Source: Phytoseiulus persimilis (taxonomy: Eukaryota > Arthropoda > Arachnida > Mesostigmata > Phytoseiidae). Taken from it: a DNA stretch of 64,000 nucleotides. Position 1 is the stretch's first letter. Every line of letters begins with the position of its first letter. The position numbers were made by a program, and so were the translations under genes. The DNA lies in NCBI GenBank assembly GCA_037576195.1, contig CM075101.1:45074001-45138000 (forward strand), read 5' to 3'. This document shows positions 62,222 through 64,000 of the stretch, in pieces. Below the pieces are notes generated by a model. That model did no database searches, was not told the DNA's origin, and was given only the letters and a program-made list of their open reading frames with translations.

Positions 62222-63278
62222 TCATCTAACCATTACGCGAGAAACTCCAACAAGTGGAGACTCGAGATCAAAGTTCCAGGTTTGAGAATCTTCCGAGGAG
62301 TTTTCCCAGTCTTCATCGAAGTAATAGGAGATAGGCCAAGAAGCGCGATGACCGAGATCCAGCAGGGCGATGAGCTGGACGAACGTTCTCTTAGACCTCC
62401 TCGCGGTGAACTATTCTGTGAGTACTTTCAAGACCGATCATTTCCGTTTCCCAATCAACGGAAACGGCTACTCACTCTTCGACGATGGAGGACAAAACAT
62501 CACCGGATATCGTCCCACTTCGCGTGCCCGGACAAAAATATTGCTTGTCGTTGATGAGTTGCGGAATGAGGTCAAACTCAGCTGACTCGATGATTTTCGG
62601 CGAGAGTTCCACGCAGGTCTTGTCCTCCTGTTCTCCAAGTTTAGTGTAGAATGGCAAGACACCAGACTCATTGATGGACTTGACTGCTCTATTCATCAAC
62701 TTATCGATTGGATGCTTGCCTTCCAACACCCAGCTCGAATCAAGCGCTTTCTCGAACGACTCGCATGTGTAGTCAGGTTTCGTCACTGATTTCATGAGAA
62801 TTCCAAGCACTCGTTCCGACTGGCTTCTGATGGCCTTGACGAGTCCTCGCACGTCCAACTTGTCGAGAAAGCCGAACATTTGGTATCGATACGATTTCAG
62901 GAAATCGTCCCGTGACGCAGATCTGATTGAGCTGAGTTTTGTTCCCGAGCCGAGGGACTTTTCATCCAGCGTTCTTTGAATAGAGCTCACGAATTGAGTC
63001 ATTCGTGTTGGGTCTTTCACGGGTGATCCAGCGCTTCCGAGGAAGAAAAAAACAACCGTGGCCGAGAAGAATGATAGAATCGCGACCGAGTAAGTCGAGA
63101 AGAAGTGACGATCGTAGACCAAGTAACGGATAACCTCATCACTGAAAGATGCTAGCCGTCTGTCACAGAATGGAGACTGTTGCCAAGAGCTCGCAGGAGT
63201 GGTGACTCCAGCAGCGCACGAACTCGTCGTGTCGCGATGCGTACATTTCTCTCGTTCGTTGTTGTCGACACAAAACAT
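62222..63278 (-). CDS. Type II membrane protein, possibly a very divergent M13 (neprilysin-like) protein
   Basis: The first exon runs from the ATG at 63278 to 62476, where a GTGAGT donor follows in phase. The next probable exon starts at 62387 and stays open to about 62222. Residues 1-60 are hydrophilic with several Cys, followed by a single membrane helix (TYSVAILSFFSATVVFFFLG) and a long extracellular part. CESFEKALDSSW and the later ALLDLGHRASWPISYYFDED resemble, weakly, the CxxFxxYACxxW and GGWP segments of M13 metallopeptidases, which have the same type II topology. The catalytic HExxH motif was not found nearby, so the rest may lie downstream, be lost, or the family call may be wrong. 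Gene reality is more certain than family. Confidence 0.5.
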
Positions 63279-63660
63279 GTCTACCGAGCTATCGGGCCCA
63301 TAGAGATTCGATGCAGACTCTCTGCTTGATTCGATCCTTCTCCAATTGTCTTTTCGAGTGTGAAGACCAGCAGCAGCGGATAACGTTCCGGCAAATGCTT
63401 GGCAATGGTAAAAATTTGAGTAAATGGTCGGTTGCTGTGAGCTGAGATGGGACCTGCAACTCGGTCGTCCCCGAAGTTCGCAACGGTATCAAGTGGGCAC
63501 CTTGGGAGGTCACAAGTCGCGATCGTTGGACACAACGTTCAGAATCGTTGACGATGTTCAATCGCCGGAGGCTCTCGACTGGAGGAATCGATGTTCGATG
63601 GGATGCTCTATGAAAGCCTGCGGACGGAATCTATCGAGGACTTGAAGACAACGCCCCGTT
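63279..63660. other. Upstream region of the minus-strand membrane protein
   Basis: This stretch includes the likely promoter side of the gene starting at 63278 and borders the retroelement frame to the right. No distinct feature is identifiable. Confidence 0.35.
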
Positions 63661-64000
63661 AAATATCTGTTCCTGCTAGTGGTGCTACAGCGTTCAAGCT
63701 GGATAACTAGAGACAAGAGATTCAATTGTCCAGCGACGGCTTCGAGTTTCTGTTGCAGAAATTGTAGATATTTCTCGGACCAGGGTGTGGAGGCGTCTAT
63801 GAAGGAGCTGCATCAGCGAGTGAAGAATTTTGGACGTCTGCAAGCAGCGTCGAGGAGCATCGCGGGAGGCCACGAAGGCAAAGCCGTGAATGCGGTGACG
63901 ACGGCGAGCATGTTGAATAACGCATTGGAGGACCACCATCACCCGCTGCCTACCGTCGAGGACGTTTTCTCGAAGATGAACGGTGGAGTTTACTTCTCGA
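63661..64000 (+). mobile_element. Ty3/gypsy-type LTR retroelement, start of reverse transcriptase, cut by window edge
   Basis: A forward frame stays open to the right edge. Its last part has HPLPTVEDVFSKMNGG, the well-known motif at the start of the gypsy/metavirus-type reverse transcriptase fingers (PLPxxxDxFxxLxGG). The catalytic YxDD box would lie beyond the window. Integrity cannot be judged. The upstream part of this frame (about 63709-63890) shows no clear protease or gag motif. Confidence 0.65.

Noticed and set aside
1..64000. CRISPR arrays, rRNA genes, tRNA genes and operons
   Set aside because: No regularly spaced direct repeats, no rRNA core sequences and no convincing tRNA cloverleaf were seen. 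Genes are spliced and independently arranged.

Overview
The window is eukaryotic nuclear DNA, almost certainly from an arthropod. Genes carry short GT-AG introns of about 80-180 bp. Exons lie on both strands, and several genes end just before AATAAA signals. The gene set (CLASRP, HEATR6, IFT88, DTD1, DMAC2L and a lachesin/DIP-type immunoglobulin protein) is animal, and the three-Ig GPI-anchored protein is typical of arthropods. Near-balanced base composition, compact introns and an IFI27-like gene would fit a parasitiform (mesostigmatan/phytoseiid-like) mite, but that placement is inference.

Layout. Positions 1-10,000 are dominated by transposon relics: a MULE transposase fragment, a Tc1/mariner pseudogene, a hAT-like end and a LINE RT fragment. 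They surround one small intact gene, an IFI27/ISG12-like membrane protein (5708-6007, +). Positions 10,263-16,500 are a dense housekeeping block: DMAC2L (+) and CLASRP (-) lie tail-to-tail, and CLASRP and DTD1 (+) lie head-to-head. Positions 16,500-21,100 hold a transposon-like element with terminal inverted repeats and a second, inverted DTD paralogue (-) with an intact exon structure but altered active-site motifs. From 21,700 to 26,358 an unrecognised minus-strand reading frame lies head-to-head with HEATR6 (+). From 26,900 to 29,000 there are only weak candidates: a membrane-protein-like frame and an orphan XPF/ERCC4-like exon. IFT88 (+) fills 29,657-32,806. From 35,300 to 52,942 a nine-exon minus-strand gene encodes a signal peptide, three Ig domains and a GPI-type tail (lachesin/DIP family). 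Its long 5' introns are GC-rich and full of simple repeats. From about 61,200 to 63,278 (-) lies a type II membrane protein that may be a very divergent M13 (neprilysin-like) protein. A Ty3/gypsy-type reverse transcriptase frame runs off the right edge.

The genes do not form a pathway. They cover tRNA proofreading (DTD1), splicing (CLASRP), mitochondrial ATP synthase or complex I biology (DMAC2L), ciliary transport (IFT88) and neuronal cell-surface recognition (DIP/lachesin). Exon joins were deduced by hand from splice-site phase and remembered family conservation, and no database search was run. The main novelty is the inverted DTD paralogue that has lost the Gly-cisPro motif.
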